Shown here one piece after another: positions 25,821-33,603 of a stretch of 64,000 nt of DNA. The notes beneath the pieces were generated by a model. The model was not told where the DNA came from. It was given only the letters and a program-made list of their open reading frames with translations, and ran no database searches. The position numbers were made by a program, and so were the translations under genes. The first letter of the stretch is position 1; every line of letters starts with the position of its first letter. The DNA is from CBDCYN01 sp965224205 (lineage in GTDB: Bacteria; Planctomycetota; Phycisphaerae; Phycisphaerales; Phycisphaeraceae), in the NCBI GenBank assembly GCA_965224205.1, contig CBDCYN010000023.1:372001-436000 (forward strand). The letters run 5' to 3'.

Positions 25821-26017
25821 GATCTTGGCGGACACCCACCCCGGATGAAATTACGCCGTGACGAGCGACCGGGCGATCAATAACTCCTCGCACCACCGCC
25901 GACGCGGCATCCCGAACACAAAGCGTATAGATTAGCCTCCCGGTGCCCCATCGCAACCGAGTCTTGCCACACACTCCCCGGCCGGCCGGGGTCGGGGGCA
26001 AAGCGCAGCACAACGCG

Positions 26018-27061
26018 TCACGGCGTGAGGGGCCTTGTTGAAACGTGGCTGGCTTGGTCGTGGGCGTGGTAGCTTGACCGAACCATGGGCCCGGCTTCGA
26101 CGTGCCGCAGGCCGATCCGCTCGCCCAGCTGTTTATAGCCGGCAAACTGTTGCGGCGTTACCCACCGCGCCACCGGCAAGTGGCGCCGGGTCGGCTGGAG
26201 ATACTGACCGATCGTGAGGATATCGCAACACCGGCTGGTTTGAGAATCTCGCTTTGGAGCTGCCGCAACAGCGGGTTCTTCCGTCACGGATCCGCGGCGG
26301 CCTTGTGGAGCGGGCTTGGCGGCTGCCCGGTGACTCGGCTCTGCGCCCCCGCCGGTGACAGCGACCACGTCGTGCATCAGCTCGAAAACCTCTTCATCGG
26401 TTTCACCGATCCCGACCATGATCCCGGTCTTGGCGATAAAACCCTGCTGCTTGACCCGCCGAAGCAGCTCGAGGGACCGCTCATATTTTGCCTGCGGGCG
26501 CACCGCGGGGTACAGCCGTCTGACGGTCTCGATGTTATGGTTGACCACATCCGGCTCCGCGTCGAGCACGAGCTGCAGGGCGTGCCAATCTCCTGCAAAA
26601 TCCGGGATTAGAACCTCGATCGCGGTCTGGGGGCAAGCATCGCGGACTTTGCGGATCGTCTGGGCCCACACCCCCGCCCCGCCGTCGGGCAGCTCATCGC
26701 GGTTGACACTGGTAATCACGAGGTGCTTTAGACCAAGCAGCACCGCGGATTCGGCGACGCGCCGCGGTTCGTCGGTGTCCAGCCCGGTGGGTCGACCCGT
26801 CATCACGTGGCAAAACCCGCACGACCGGGTGCACACGTCCCCGAGGATCATAATCGTCGCGGTCCCCTGCGACCAACATTCGCCCATGTTCGGGCACTTC
26901 GCCGACTCGCAGACCGTGTGAAGGTTGTGCCCATCGATCACCGCGCGCAGCCGCTCATACCCCGGCCCGCCCGGCAGTTTCGCGCGGATCCACGGCGGCT
27001 TGCGCCGGCGGGTGAAATCGAGGTCCGCGTCGTACAAGATCCGGTCACTTAGAGAAATCAC
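26018..27061 (-). CDS. lipA: lipoyl synthase with an unusual in-frame insertion
   Basis: A 347-aa radical SAM enzyme inserting two sulfurs into octanoyl groups. The auxiliary cluster motif is C51ESAKC56PNMGEC62, and the radical SAM motif is C77TRSC81GFC84. NHNIETV, KTGIMVGIGE, LTIGQYLQPT and the C-terminal RSSYHA (Ser330) are present, so it should be active. Residues about 237-276 (AEPSH...APKRDSQTSRC, 26234-26353) replace the few residues normally between the MRDL-like helix and the DILTIGQYL strand; this is an Ala/Pro/Arg-rich insert not expected in LipA. The GTG start has no Shine-Dalgarno, but TACACT ends 7 nt upstream, suggesting a leaderless mRNA. lipB was not seen. Confidence 0.92.
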   Translation of the reverse strand: MISLSDRILYDADLDFTRRRKPPWIRAKLPGGPGYERLRAVIDGHNLHTVCESAKCPNMGECWSQGTATIMILGDVCTRSCGFCHVMTGRPTGLDTDEPRRVAESAVLLGLKHLVITSVNRDELPDGGAGVWAQTIRKVRDACPQTAIEVLIPDFAGDWHALQLVLDAEPDVVNHNIETVRRLYPAVRPQAKYERSLELLRRVKQQGFIAKTGIMVGIGETDEEVFELMHDVVAVTGGGAEPSHRAAAKPAPQGRRGSVTEEPAVAAAPKRDSQTSRCCDILTIGQYLQPTRRHLPVARWVTPQQFAGYKQLGERIGLRHVEAGPMVRSSYHAHDQASHVSTRPLTP

Positions 27062-27068
27062 GGTTTAG

Positions 27069-27074
27069 AGTGTA
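27069..27074 (-). promoter_or_regulatory. -10-like TACACT, leaderless lipA start
   Basis: On minus TACACT is followed by 7 nt and then the GTG of lipA; no ribosome-binding site is visible. Confidence 0.4.
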
Positions 27075-27144
27075 ATCCACCCACAGTGGGGATCAATGGG
27101 CCACAGGCATCAGACCAAGTCTAGAGGTATGCCGACCCCGGATG

Positions 27145-27248
27145 TATACCCATCGGGTATCCTTGTACCGCGTCGAAAACGAGTTTGCCCCTGGGATTTT
27201 CCCTGCCGCGTACCCGAGTTACCCCGTAACTCGATCGGGATGGGTCTA
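27145..27248 (-). repeat. dispersed ~105-bp structured element, copy 3
   Basis: This copy has the strongest hairpins. On minus the left one is CGAGTTAC-GGG-GTAACTCG (8 bp, perfect). The right one is ATACCC-GAT-GGGTAT (6 bp, perfect). GACGCGGTACAAGG precedes it. Sequence differs from other copies exactly where pairing partners change together. Confidence 0.8.
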
Positions 27249-27255
27249 TGACAGG

Positions 27256-28044
27256 TCATGAAACCCGTCGCTTGTCCCGGGCTAAAACCCCCGACGCCAA
27301 GCCGATCAACACCACGGACCCGACGGCCGGGGCCGGTACGACAAACGGCGATACCTCTATCCGCGCCAACTCAACAGACGCCGCGGCGGAGGTGGTATCG
27401 TCCCCGAAAAACAGGAAGCTTGACGAGTTATACGGGAAACCGAACGAGGAGTAATCGCGTAGCTGCCCGGCAAGGACCGCCACGCCCTCGGAAAACAACT
27501 CGTATTGGTCATTGAGGACACGCAGGTCGTACCGCGTCACGGCCAGGGTCGTGTCCAGATTGTCGGCCCCCTCGGCGTGGGAAAAGACCGGCACGTCGTC
27601 TTCGAGCACGAACACCTCATCTTCCCAAAACCCGATCTCCAGACCCAGCAAGTCTTCGGTGATCATGATCACACTAAACCCAGCGCGGTCGTCGCGGTTA
27701 TGAGTCTCGGTGACGACCCGCAGGTCCCAACGCAGCTCAAACCCTAATGCCCGATCTAGGGTGGGCACATCCGGGTGGAACGTCGAGAAGTACCCGGCTC
27801 GGTCGGTGGTGGTCGGCGTGGTATCGAGTTGCGTCAAGCCGTCCGACACGGACCGCACCGCGTCGGCACTGAACAGCGGCGTGGTCGCGTACAGCCAGCC
27901 TTGGGCCGTGGGCAGCGTGTTCAGCGACCCGTCGTAAAGAACCTGCCCGTGGCATAACGACACCGCCGACAATACCAGCCCCATCCCCACCGCCTGCTTG
28001 TGCAAAGTAATCGTTGTCATCGCTTCGTATCCCATCCTTTTCAT
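27256..28044 (-). CDS. secreted protein with VPAP-type C-terminal sorting tail
   Basis: About 262 aa. The signal peptide is in HKQAVGMGLVLSAVSLCHGQ. The beta-rich body shows LYDGSLNTLPTAQGWLY, FELRWDLRVVTETHNRDDRAGFSV and YDLRVLNDQYELF, a concanavalin-like lectin/DUF-type sandwich common in planctomycetes. The tail VPAPAVGSVVLIGLASGVLA followed by RDKRR is a PEP-CTERM variant. The frame is open to 28308, but upstream residues lack protein-like character; ATG 28044 with AGGT nearby is chosen, and ATG 28020 is an alternative. Confidence 0.75.
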   Translation of the reverse strand: MKRMGYEAMTTITLHKQAVGMGLVLSAVSLCHGQVLYDGSLNTLPTAQGWLYATTPLFSADAVRSVSDGLTQLDTTPTTTDRAGYFSTFHPDVPTLDRALGFELRWDLRVVTETHNRDDRAGFSVIMITEDLLGLEIGFWEDEVFVLEDDVPVFSHAEGADNLDTTLAVTRYDLRVLNDQYELFSEGVAVLAGQLRDYSSFGFPYNSSSFLFFGDDTTSAAASVELARIEVSPFVVPAPAVGSVVLIGLASGVLARDKRRVS

Positions 28045-28319
28045 GATGAATCTACCTGGATTCGCGGTAAAAATAATACATAACACGTTAAAACGAACGC
28101 ACAAGGACATCTCCTCGCGAGGTATTATATGCCCGTGTATCCGTGCAGCTATCGAGTTTTGAATCGACTTTGGAATCGCCGACCTGCCGATCCAGGTTCT
28201 ATCCCGCTGTCCATGACGGGCTTGTGCAGACGGCGTCTTTCTCATGCATGGATCCCCGGCACCGGGAGACGCCCTGATGTTTTGCCCTCGTGTCCCCACG
28301 GCGTACACTCAAGGTTCCT

Positions 28320-29372
28320 ATGAGTGAAACGGATGTCGTGATCATTGGCGCCGGGCCGATCGGGCTGGAACTGGCGGTCGCTTTGAAGCGGGCGGGGATC
28401 GATTACCTGCATTTCGAGGCCGGTCAGATCGGGCAGACCGTCGTGCGTTACCCGAAGATGACGCGGTTCTTTAGCTCCCCCGAACGGATCGCGATCGCCG
28501 GGGTCCCGCTGGGGACCAGCGACCAGTCCAAAGCCACCCGAGAAGAGTACCTGGGGTACCTCCGCGGGGTGGTCTCACAGTTTGATCTCGATATCCAGAC
28601 CTTCGCCCGGGTCATCAAGATCGAGTTGGTGGGGGATCACAACGGGTTCGTCCTGCAGGTCGACCGCAGCGGGACGGTGACCCAATACCGGGCCAAGCGG
28701 ATCGTTCTAGCGGTCGGGGACATGGCGATGCCGCGGCTGCTGCACATCCCCGGCGAGGATCTGGGGCACGTGAGCCACTACTTCGACGAGCCGCACCGGT
28801 ACTTCCGCAAGCGGTTATTCATCGTCGGGGGCAAGAACTCTGCGGTCGAAGCCGCGATCCGCTGTTGCCGGATCGGGGCGAAGGTATCGATGAGCTACCG
28901 GGGTGAATGGTTCGACCCCAAACGCGTCAAGTACTGGCTGCTGCCTGAGATCGAGCAGATGATCAAGGCGGGTCAGATCAGATTTTTCCCTCATACCGTG
29001 CCCGCAGCCATCTCACCCACGCACGTGACGCTGCGCAGCGTACCGCCGGTGATCGACGATCCCGTCGAGGTCGAAGCGGACTTTGTCCTGCTGCTGACCG
29101 GGTACGTGATGGACACGACCCTTTTCAACATGCTCGGGGTAACACTCGAAGGCGAGAACCTCGCCCCGGCCCACGACCCGGCGACCATGGAAACGGACGT
29201 GCGCGGTGTCTACGTCGCCGGCACCGCTGCCGCGGGGACACAGGAAAAGTTCAAGCTGTTTATCGAGAACTGCCATATCCACGTACCCCGCATCGTCGCG
29301 GCCCTCACCGGCCGATCGGATCTGGCACCGGGTCCACCCACGACCGAGGCCTACCCAAACCCGGAAAGTTGA
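28320..29372 (+). CDS. ypdA: YpdA-family FAD/NAD(P)-binding oxidoreductase (putative bacillithiol disulfide reductase)
   Basis: A 350-aa flavoprotein of the thioredoxin-reductase fold lacking a CxxC pair. FAD site: VVIIGAGPIGLELAVALKRAG; family block LHFEAGQIGQTVVRYP and MTRFFSSPERIAIAGVPL; second Rossmann loop FIVGGKNSAVEAAIRC; C-terminal GVYVAGTAA. In Firmicutes YpdA reduces bacillithiol disulfide; bacillithiol use in this organism is not shown. The start at 28320 lacks a Shine-Dalgarno; TACACT lies 10 nt upstream. The stop overlaps the lpxB start (TGATG). Confidence 0.83.
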   Translation: MSETDVVIIGAGPIGLELAVALKRAGIDYLHFEAGQIGQTVVRYPKMTRFFSSPERIAIAGVPLGTSDQSKATREEYLGYLRGVVSQFDLDIQTFARVIKIELVGDHNGFVLQVDRSGTVTQYRAKRIVLAVGDMAMPRLLHIPGEDLGHVSHYFDEPHRYFRKRLFIVGGKNSAVEAAIRCCRIGAKVSMSYRGEWFDPKRVKYWLLPEIEQMIKAGQIRFFPHTVPAAISPTHVTLRSVPPVIDDPVEVEADFVLLLTGYVMDTTLFNMLGVTLEGENLAPAHDPATMETDVRGVYVAGTAAAGTQEKFKLFIENCHIHVPRIVAALTGRSDLAPGPPTTEAYPNPES

Positions 29373-30559
29373 TGGACCGCCCCCGTCTCTTGTTCACCGC
29401 GTTTGAACCCAGCGGAGACGCGCTCGCCGCCGCGGTGATCGGTCACCTTAAGCAGCGACGACCTAACTTAGGAATCCACGCGTTGGGTGGGCCCAGGATG
29501 CAAGACCAGGGAGCTGAACTGATCGAGCTCACAACCGACCACGCGGCGATGTTCCTCGGGGCGGTATCCCAAGTTCGGGCTCACTACCAACGGCTTGCGA
29601 GGCTCAAGACGTGGCTAAACGCCAACCCGATCAACGTGTTGATCCCGGTCGATAGCCCTGCGGCGAACTGGTCGGTGTGCCGGCTGGTGCGTCGGTTACT
29701 GCCCGAGGCCAAGATCGCTCACTTAGCGGCACCACAGCTATGGGCCTGGGCCCCGTGGCGGATCCGGAAGCTGCGCCGGCTCACGGACCACGTGCTGTGC
29801 CTGCTGCCGTTTGAACCGGCGTGGTTCACCCCACGTGGCGTGCCCACAAGTTTTGTAGGCCATCCGATCTTCGATCCTCCCCCACAGGCGACCACTGGCA
29901 GCCAAACCGCCAGTGCCCCGTCGCCACAACCCTCGATGACACTGGCTGTCCTACCCGGGTCGCGATTGTCCGAGATCCACGCCAACGGACCAGCAATGCT
30001 CCAAACGGTGGCCGGATTACGTAAGAAACACCGCGAGCTGCATATCTGCGTCGCAGCCGTTGATGATCAAGCCGCTGCGACGGTGCGACAGATCGCAGAA
30101 CGTGAACTCGGTGGGCAGGGGTGGGCCCAGTGGCTGACCATCGAAGTGGATGACGCCCCGGGGGTGCTGGCCAAGAGCGACTTGGCGCTGGTTGTCTCGG
30201 GGACCGCGACCCTTCTAGTCGCCGCTCATCGCAAGCCGATGGTGGTGGTCTACCACGTTAACCCATGGACGTGGCGGCTGGCCGGGCGATGGCTGATGCG
30301 CACGCCGTACTTTGCGCTTCCCAATCTGATCACGGACGCGGATGGGCTGGGGCAGGCCGTGCCGGAGTTTGTGCCGCATTTCGGGCAGATCGAACCGCTC
30401 GTCGAGGCGCTAGACCAGCTGATCTGCCGCCCTGAACTGCGCCAACGCCAGGCCGAGGCGTTTGACCACATCGCAAGCCGGTTCGAGGGACATAGCTTCC
30501 GTGAACTTACCGCCCGTCACGTTATGCGGTGCCTGGAGCAGATTGAATTCAACAGATAG
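29372..30559 (+). CDS. lpxB: lipid-A-disaccharide synthase
   Basis: A 395-aa GT19 enzyme joining UDP-diacylglucosamine and lipid X. Signatures: LFTAFEPSGDALAAAVI (SGDxxA loop), GIHALGGPRMQDQGAEL, HLAAPQLWAWAPWRI, LCLLPFEPAWF, SFVGHPIFD and LPGSRLSEI. The C-terminal SGTATLLVAAHRKPMVVVYH matches the donor-binding region. An insert of Pro/Ser/Gln residues (PPPQATTGSQTASAPSPQPS) follows GHPIFD. It starts on the ATG that shares bases with the ypdA stop, so translation is coupled. Together with lpxD at 58.5 kb it supports real lipid A production. Confidence 0.92.
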   Translation: MDRPRLLFTAFEPSGDALAAAVIGHLKQRRPNLGIHALGGPRMQDQGAELIELTTDHAAMFLGAVSQVRAHYQRLARLKTWLNANPINVLIPVDSPAANWSVCRLVRRLLPEAKIAHLAAPQLWAWAPWRIRKLRRLTDHVLCLLPFEPAWFTPRGVPTSFVGHPIFDPPPQATTGSQTASAPSPQPSMTLAVLPGSRLSEIHANGPAMLQTVAGLRKKHRELHICVAAVDDQAAATVRQIAERELGGQGWAQWLTIEVDDAPGVLAKSDLALVVSGTATLLVAAHRKPMVVVYHVNPWTWRLAGRWLMRTPYFALPNLITDADGLGQAVPEFVPHFGQIEPLVEALDQLICRPELRQRQAEAFDHIASRFEGHSFRELTARHVMRCLEQIEFNR

Positions 30560-30577
30560 CGGTGGGAACCGAGTGGT

Positions 30578-31825
30578 TCATACCTTGCCCAGCACGAGGC
30601 TGACGTTGTGACCCCCGAAGCCGAAGGAGTTGCTCATCGCGATCTTGACGTCTTTCTCCCGAGCGGTATGGGGGACGTAGTCCAGGTCGCACTCTTCACC
30701 GGGTTGGTCGAGGTTGATCGTGGGCGGGATGGTTTTGGTGTGGATCGCCTTAGCGGCGATGATCGCCTCGACCCCGCCCGAAGCGCCCAGCAGGTGCCCG
30801 GTCATGCTCTTGGTCGAGCTGGTGGGGATCTTGTAAGCCGCGTCGCCGAATGACTTCTTGAGCGCGCGGGTCTCGGCCAGATCACCCAGGGGGGTGCTGG
30901 TGCCGTGGGCGTTGATGTAATCGACTTCGTCGGGGTTTACGCCAGCGTCCTTGAGGGCGGCGTCCATCGCGTAAGCGGCCCCGGCGCCGTGTTCGTCCGG
31001 GGCGGTGATGTGGTACCCGTCGGCGGATTGGCCGTAACCCAGGACCTCGGCGATGACATTAGCACCGCGGGCCCTGGCGTGTTCGTATTCTTCGAGGACG
31101 ATGATCCCGGCCCCTTCGGCCAAGATGAAGCCATCACGGTCCTGATCAAACGGCCGTGAGGCCAGAGTGGGCTCGTGGTTGCGCTTCGATAGCGCCTTGA
31201 GTGCAACAAAGCAGGCCAGCCCCAATGGGGTCAACGCGGCCTCGGACCCGCCGGTGATCATGACATCCGCCGCGTTGTGGCGGATCGTGTGGGCCGCTTC
31301 CCCGATCGAATGAGCGGCGCTGGCGCAGGCCGTCGCAATCGCGGAGTTGGGGCCGCGGATCCCGAAATAGATCGAAACGTTGCCCGGCGCCGCGTTGCAC
31401 ATCAGCTTGGGGACCATGAACGGGCTGACCCGCTCGGGGCCCTTGGTCGTGAACCGGGTGTGGCCGGTGGAGAACTCCTCGATCCCCCCCACGCCCGAGC
31501 CGAGGATCGCCCCGCAACGCCAGCGGTCTTCCTTGTCAAAGTCGATCCCCGCGTGGCGGACCGCGTCGATCGAGGCGTTGAGCGCGAACTGGGCGAACCG
31601 ATCGAGCCGGTTGGCCTCGCGTTTATCGACGTTCGGGCCGCCGGTCCAGTCCCGGACTTCGCCGCCGAATTTGGTGCTGTACCGCTCGGTATCGAAGCCG
31701 ACGACGGTGTCGATGCCGCTTTGACCAGCGACCAGTTTCGCCCATACTTCGTCGACCGAAAACCCGAAGCTGGTCACCCATCCCAGGCCCGTGATCACGA
31801 CGCGGCGTTGGTGGTGAGAAATCAT
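30578..31825 (-). CDS. fabF: 3-oxoacyl-ACP synthase II
   Basis: A 415-aa condensing enzyme that elongates acyl-ACP with malonyl-ACP. The catalytic Cys is in ATACASAAHS, the two His in INAHGTSTPLGD and KSMTGHLLGASGG, and the Gly-rich end SNSFGFGGHNVSLV. TTG 31831 is an alternative start. It is the last gene of the rpmF-plsX-fab cluster; acpP is directly upstream, 123 bp away. It converges on lpxB with only 18 bp between. Confidence 0.95.
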   Translation of the reverse strand: MISHHQRRVVITGLGWVTSFGFSVDEVWAKLVAGQSGIDTVVGFDTERYSTKFGGEVRDWTGGPNVDKREANRLDRFAQFALNASIDAVRHAGIDFDKEDRWRCGAILGSGVGGIEEFSTGHTRFTTKGPERVSPFMVPKLMCNAAPGNVSIYFGIRGPNSAIATACASAAHSIGEAAHTIRHNAADVMITGGSEAALTPLGLACFVALKALSKRNHEPTLASRPFDQDRDGFILAEGAGIIVLEEYEHARARGANVIAEVLGYGQSADGYHITAPDEHGAGAAYAMDAALKDAGVNPDEVDYINAHGTSTPLGDLAETRALKKSFGDAAYKIPTSSTKSMTGHLLGASGGVEAIIAAKAIHTKTIPPTINLDQPGEECDLDYVPHTAREKDVKIAMSNSFGFGGHNVSLVLGKV

Positions 31826-31948
31826 GGTCAAAGATCGTTGCCCAATCCCTCAACCGTACCGTTGTGAGGGATTGGCCGTAAGAGCCCCGTCGGCTGGAAT
31901 AAGACTGTGGTCGCCCTTAAACGTCTATATCTGCTGGTATAGGTCGGT

Positions 31949-32218
31949 CTACGCGGTTTTGTTCTCGATATGGGAGGAGATGTAATCGATCGCCTGGCCG
32001 ACGGTCTGGATCTTCTCGGCCTCTTCGTCGGGGATGGAGGTATCGAACTCGTCTTCGAATTCCATCACCAGCTCGACCGTGTCGAGGCTGTCGGCGTTAA
32101 GGTCGTTGACGAAGTTGGTGTCGCGGTTGATCTCGCTCTTTTCAACGGCCATCTGGTCCGCGACGATCGAGATCACCTTTTCCTCGATGTCTTTTGATTC
32201 GATGCCTTTTGATTCCAT
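31949..32218 (-). CDS. acpP: acyl carrier protein
   Basis: An 89-aa acidic protein with the phosphopantetheine site Ser in LNADSLDTVELVMEFEDEF. The N-terminal dozen residues (MESKGIESKDIEE) are longer than in E. coli ACP. AGGAG is 7-8 nt before the ATG. It carries acyl chains for the neighbouring Fab enzymes and for LpxD-type acylation. Confidence 0.95.
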   Translation of the reverse strand: MESKGIESKDIEEKVISIVADQMAVEKSEINRDTNFVNDLNADSLDTVELVMEFEDEFDTSIPDEEAEKIQTVGQAIDYISSHIENKTA

Positions 32219-32417
32219 GACAGTTCTCCTAGGATTTGTCGTAGGTGCGACCCGTCTTTGACATAGACGGTGTTTTTATTTCAAAGCCCGATGGTCTATT
32301 TTATAACGGATGCGGGCATCACGCGGTTGGGCCTCTCTTATCCAGGGCCGCCGTGACCGCATCCCCAACAACGCCTACTGTAACTCATCGCAACCGTCCT
32401 AGTTGATCCCTAAATGG

Positions 32418-32466
32418 GTGGGAATATAGCTTCAAATCACCGGCCTGCCAAGCCGGTTCGAGATCG
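32418..32466 (+). other. tRNA-Gly-like relic or hairpin between acpP and fabG
   Basis: The plus strand reads GTGGGAATATAGCTTC, then a CCGGC-CTGCCAA-GCCGG hairpin and TTCGAGATC. The 5-bp stem with the 7-nt loop CTGCCAA is that of a tRNA-Gly(GCC) anticodon arm, preceded by acceptor and D-arm-like sequence and followed by a TTCGA. The D-loop, variable loop and 3' acceptor strand are missing, so it is not a functional tRNA. It also lies right after the fabG stop and could instead act as an mRNA 3' hairpin. Confidence 0.3.
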
Positions 32467-33228
32467 TTAGCACATGGTCATCCCACCGTCAACCGCCAAC
32501 ACCTGCCCGGTCACAAAGCCGGCGTCTTCCGAGGCTAGGAACGCCACGGCCGCGGCGATCTCGTGCGGCTGGCCGTAACGGCGTAGCGGCGTGGCCTGGA
32601 GCACGAAATCCTTGACCTGCTGGGGCAATACCGCGGTCATGTCGGTCTCGATAAAGCCGGGGGCCACGACGTTGGCGGTGATGTTCTTGGCGGCCATCTC
32701 CTTGGCGATGGACTTCGTGAACCCGGTCAGGCCCGCCTTGGCCGCCGCGTAATTCGCCTGGCCGGTGTTGCCCACCACGCCCGCGATCGAGCTGATGTTG
32801 ATCACCCGACCCCATTTGCCGCGCATCATCGGCCGAAGCGCCGCCCGGCAGGCCACGAACACGCTGCGCAGGTTCGTGAGGATGACCTGGTCGAACTCTT
32901 CGTCGGTCATGCGTAGCAGCAGGTTGTCGCGCGTGATCCCGGCGTTGTTGACGAGGATATCCAGCCGCTTGTGCTCGTCGGCGATCTTTTCGATCGTCTC
33001 GGCAAAGGCCTGGCCGTCGCTGACGTCGCAGGCGTGGATCGACGCGCCCCCTTGGCCGTTGGCCTGGCCTTCGATCTCGGCTTTGACCGCGGCCAGCTTG
33101 CTTTCGTCCCTGGCCAGCAGGGCGACGTGCCGGCCTTGGATGGCCAGCGCCTTGGCGATCTCGGCGCCGATCCCACGCGAGGCCCCGGTGACCACCGCGA
33201 CACGGGTTGGTTGAGAAGTCTGTGTCAT
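32467..33228 (-). CDS. fabG: 3-oxoacyl-ACP reductase
   Basis: A 253-aa short-chain dehydrogenase. Cofactor loop TGASRGIGAEIAKAL; NNAGITRDNLLLRM; catalytic Ser/Tyr/Lys in ISSIAGVVGNTGQANYAAAKAG; C-terminal VTGQVLAVDGGMTM. It reduces 3-oxoacyl-ACP with NADPH in fatty-acid elongation. Located between the small membrane gene and acpP in the fab cluster. Confidence 0.96.
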   Translation of the reverse strand: MTQTSQPTRVAVVTGASRGIGAEIAKALAIQGRHVALLARDESKLAAVKAEIEGQANGQGGASIHACDVSDGQAFAETIEKIADEHKRLDILVNNAGITRDNLLLRMTDEEFDQVILTNLRSVFVACRAALRPMMRGKWGRVINISSIAGVVGNTGQANYAAAKAGLTGFTKSIAKEMAAKNITANVVAPGFIETDMTAVLPQQVKDFVLQATPLRRYGQPHEIAAAVAFLASEDAGFVTGQVLAVDGGMTMC

Positions 33229-33255
33229 CGTGTATACATCAAAACGTGATTTTTG

Positions 33256-33603
33256 CTAACCGTTCCTTCGTACATCCCACTGTCGGAACGCGATCAATAA
33301 ATGATCGAGCACCCCGATCCCCAGCCCAATGATCGCTGCGAGGATCAACCCCCACGCGCCGCCGATCGCAGCACCGGCACCCCATTTCGTCGGCCCGTCT
33401 CCTCCGGGCTGTCCCACCGTGGCTTGAGCCCCATAGTGTTCCTGTCTCTGCGCATCACTATGAGCATCCCCTTTCTCAATGTTAAAGAAAACACCCATGG
33501 TTTCAGGAATCGCGTACCCGATCAACCCTCCTACTAGAGCCCCAAACAAGCCACCACATGTGGTTACTCCAAACACCACGATCAATAGCCGTAAGAAGTT
33601 CAC
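33256..33603 (-). CDS. small Gly-rich two-helix membrane protein within the fab cluster
   Basis: A 115-aa protein starting GTG at 33603: NFLRLLIVVFGVTTCGGLFGALVGGLIGY is the first hydrophobic, glycine-zipper-like helix; GAGAAIGGAWGLILAAIIGLGIGVLDHLLIAF is the second. A polar loop with Gln/His (AHSDAQRQEHYGAQ) joins them. Its GTG overlaps the fabD stop (GTGA), so it is translated with fabD. No family is known to me; being in the fab operon suggests an envelope or membrane-lipid role. Confidence 0.78.
   Translation of the reverse strand: MNFLRLLIVVFGVTTCGGLFGALVGGLIGYAIPETMGVFFNIEKGDAHSDAQRQEHYGAQATVGQPGGDGPTKWGAGAAIGGAWGLILAAIIGLGIGVLDHLLIAFRQWDVRRNG

Noticed and set aside
32437..32457. Terminator of fabG
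   Set aside because: The stem is good, but no T-run follows on the minus strand and the operon continues into acpP.
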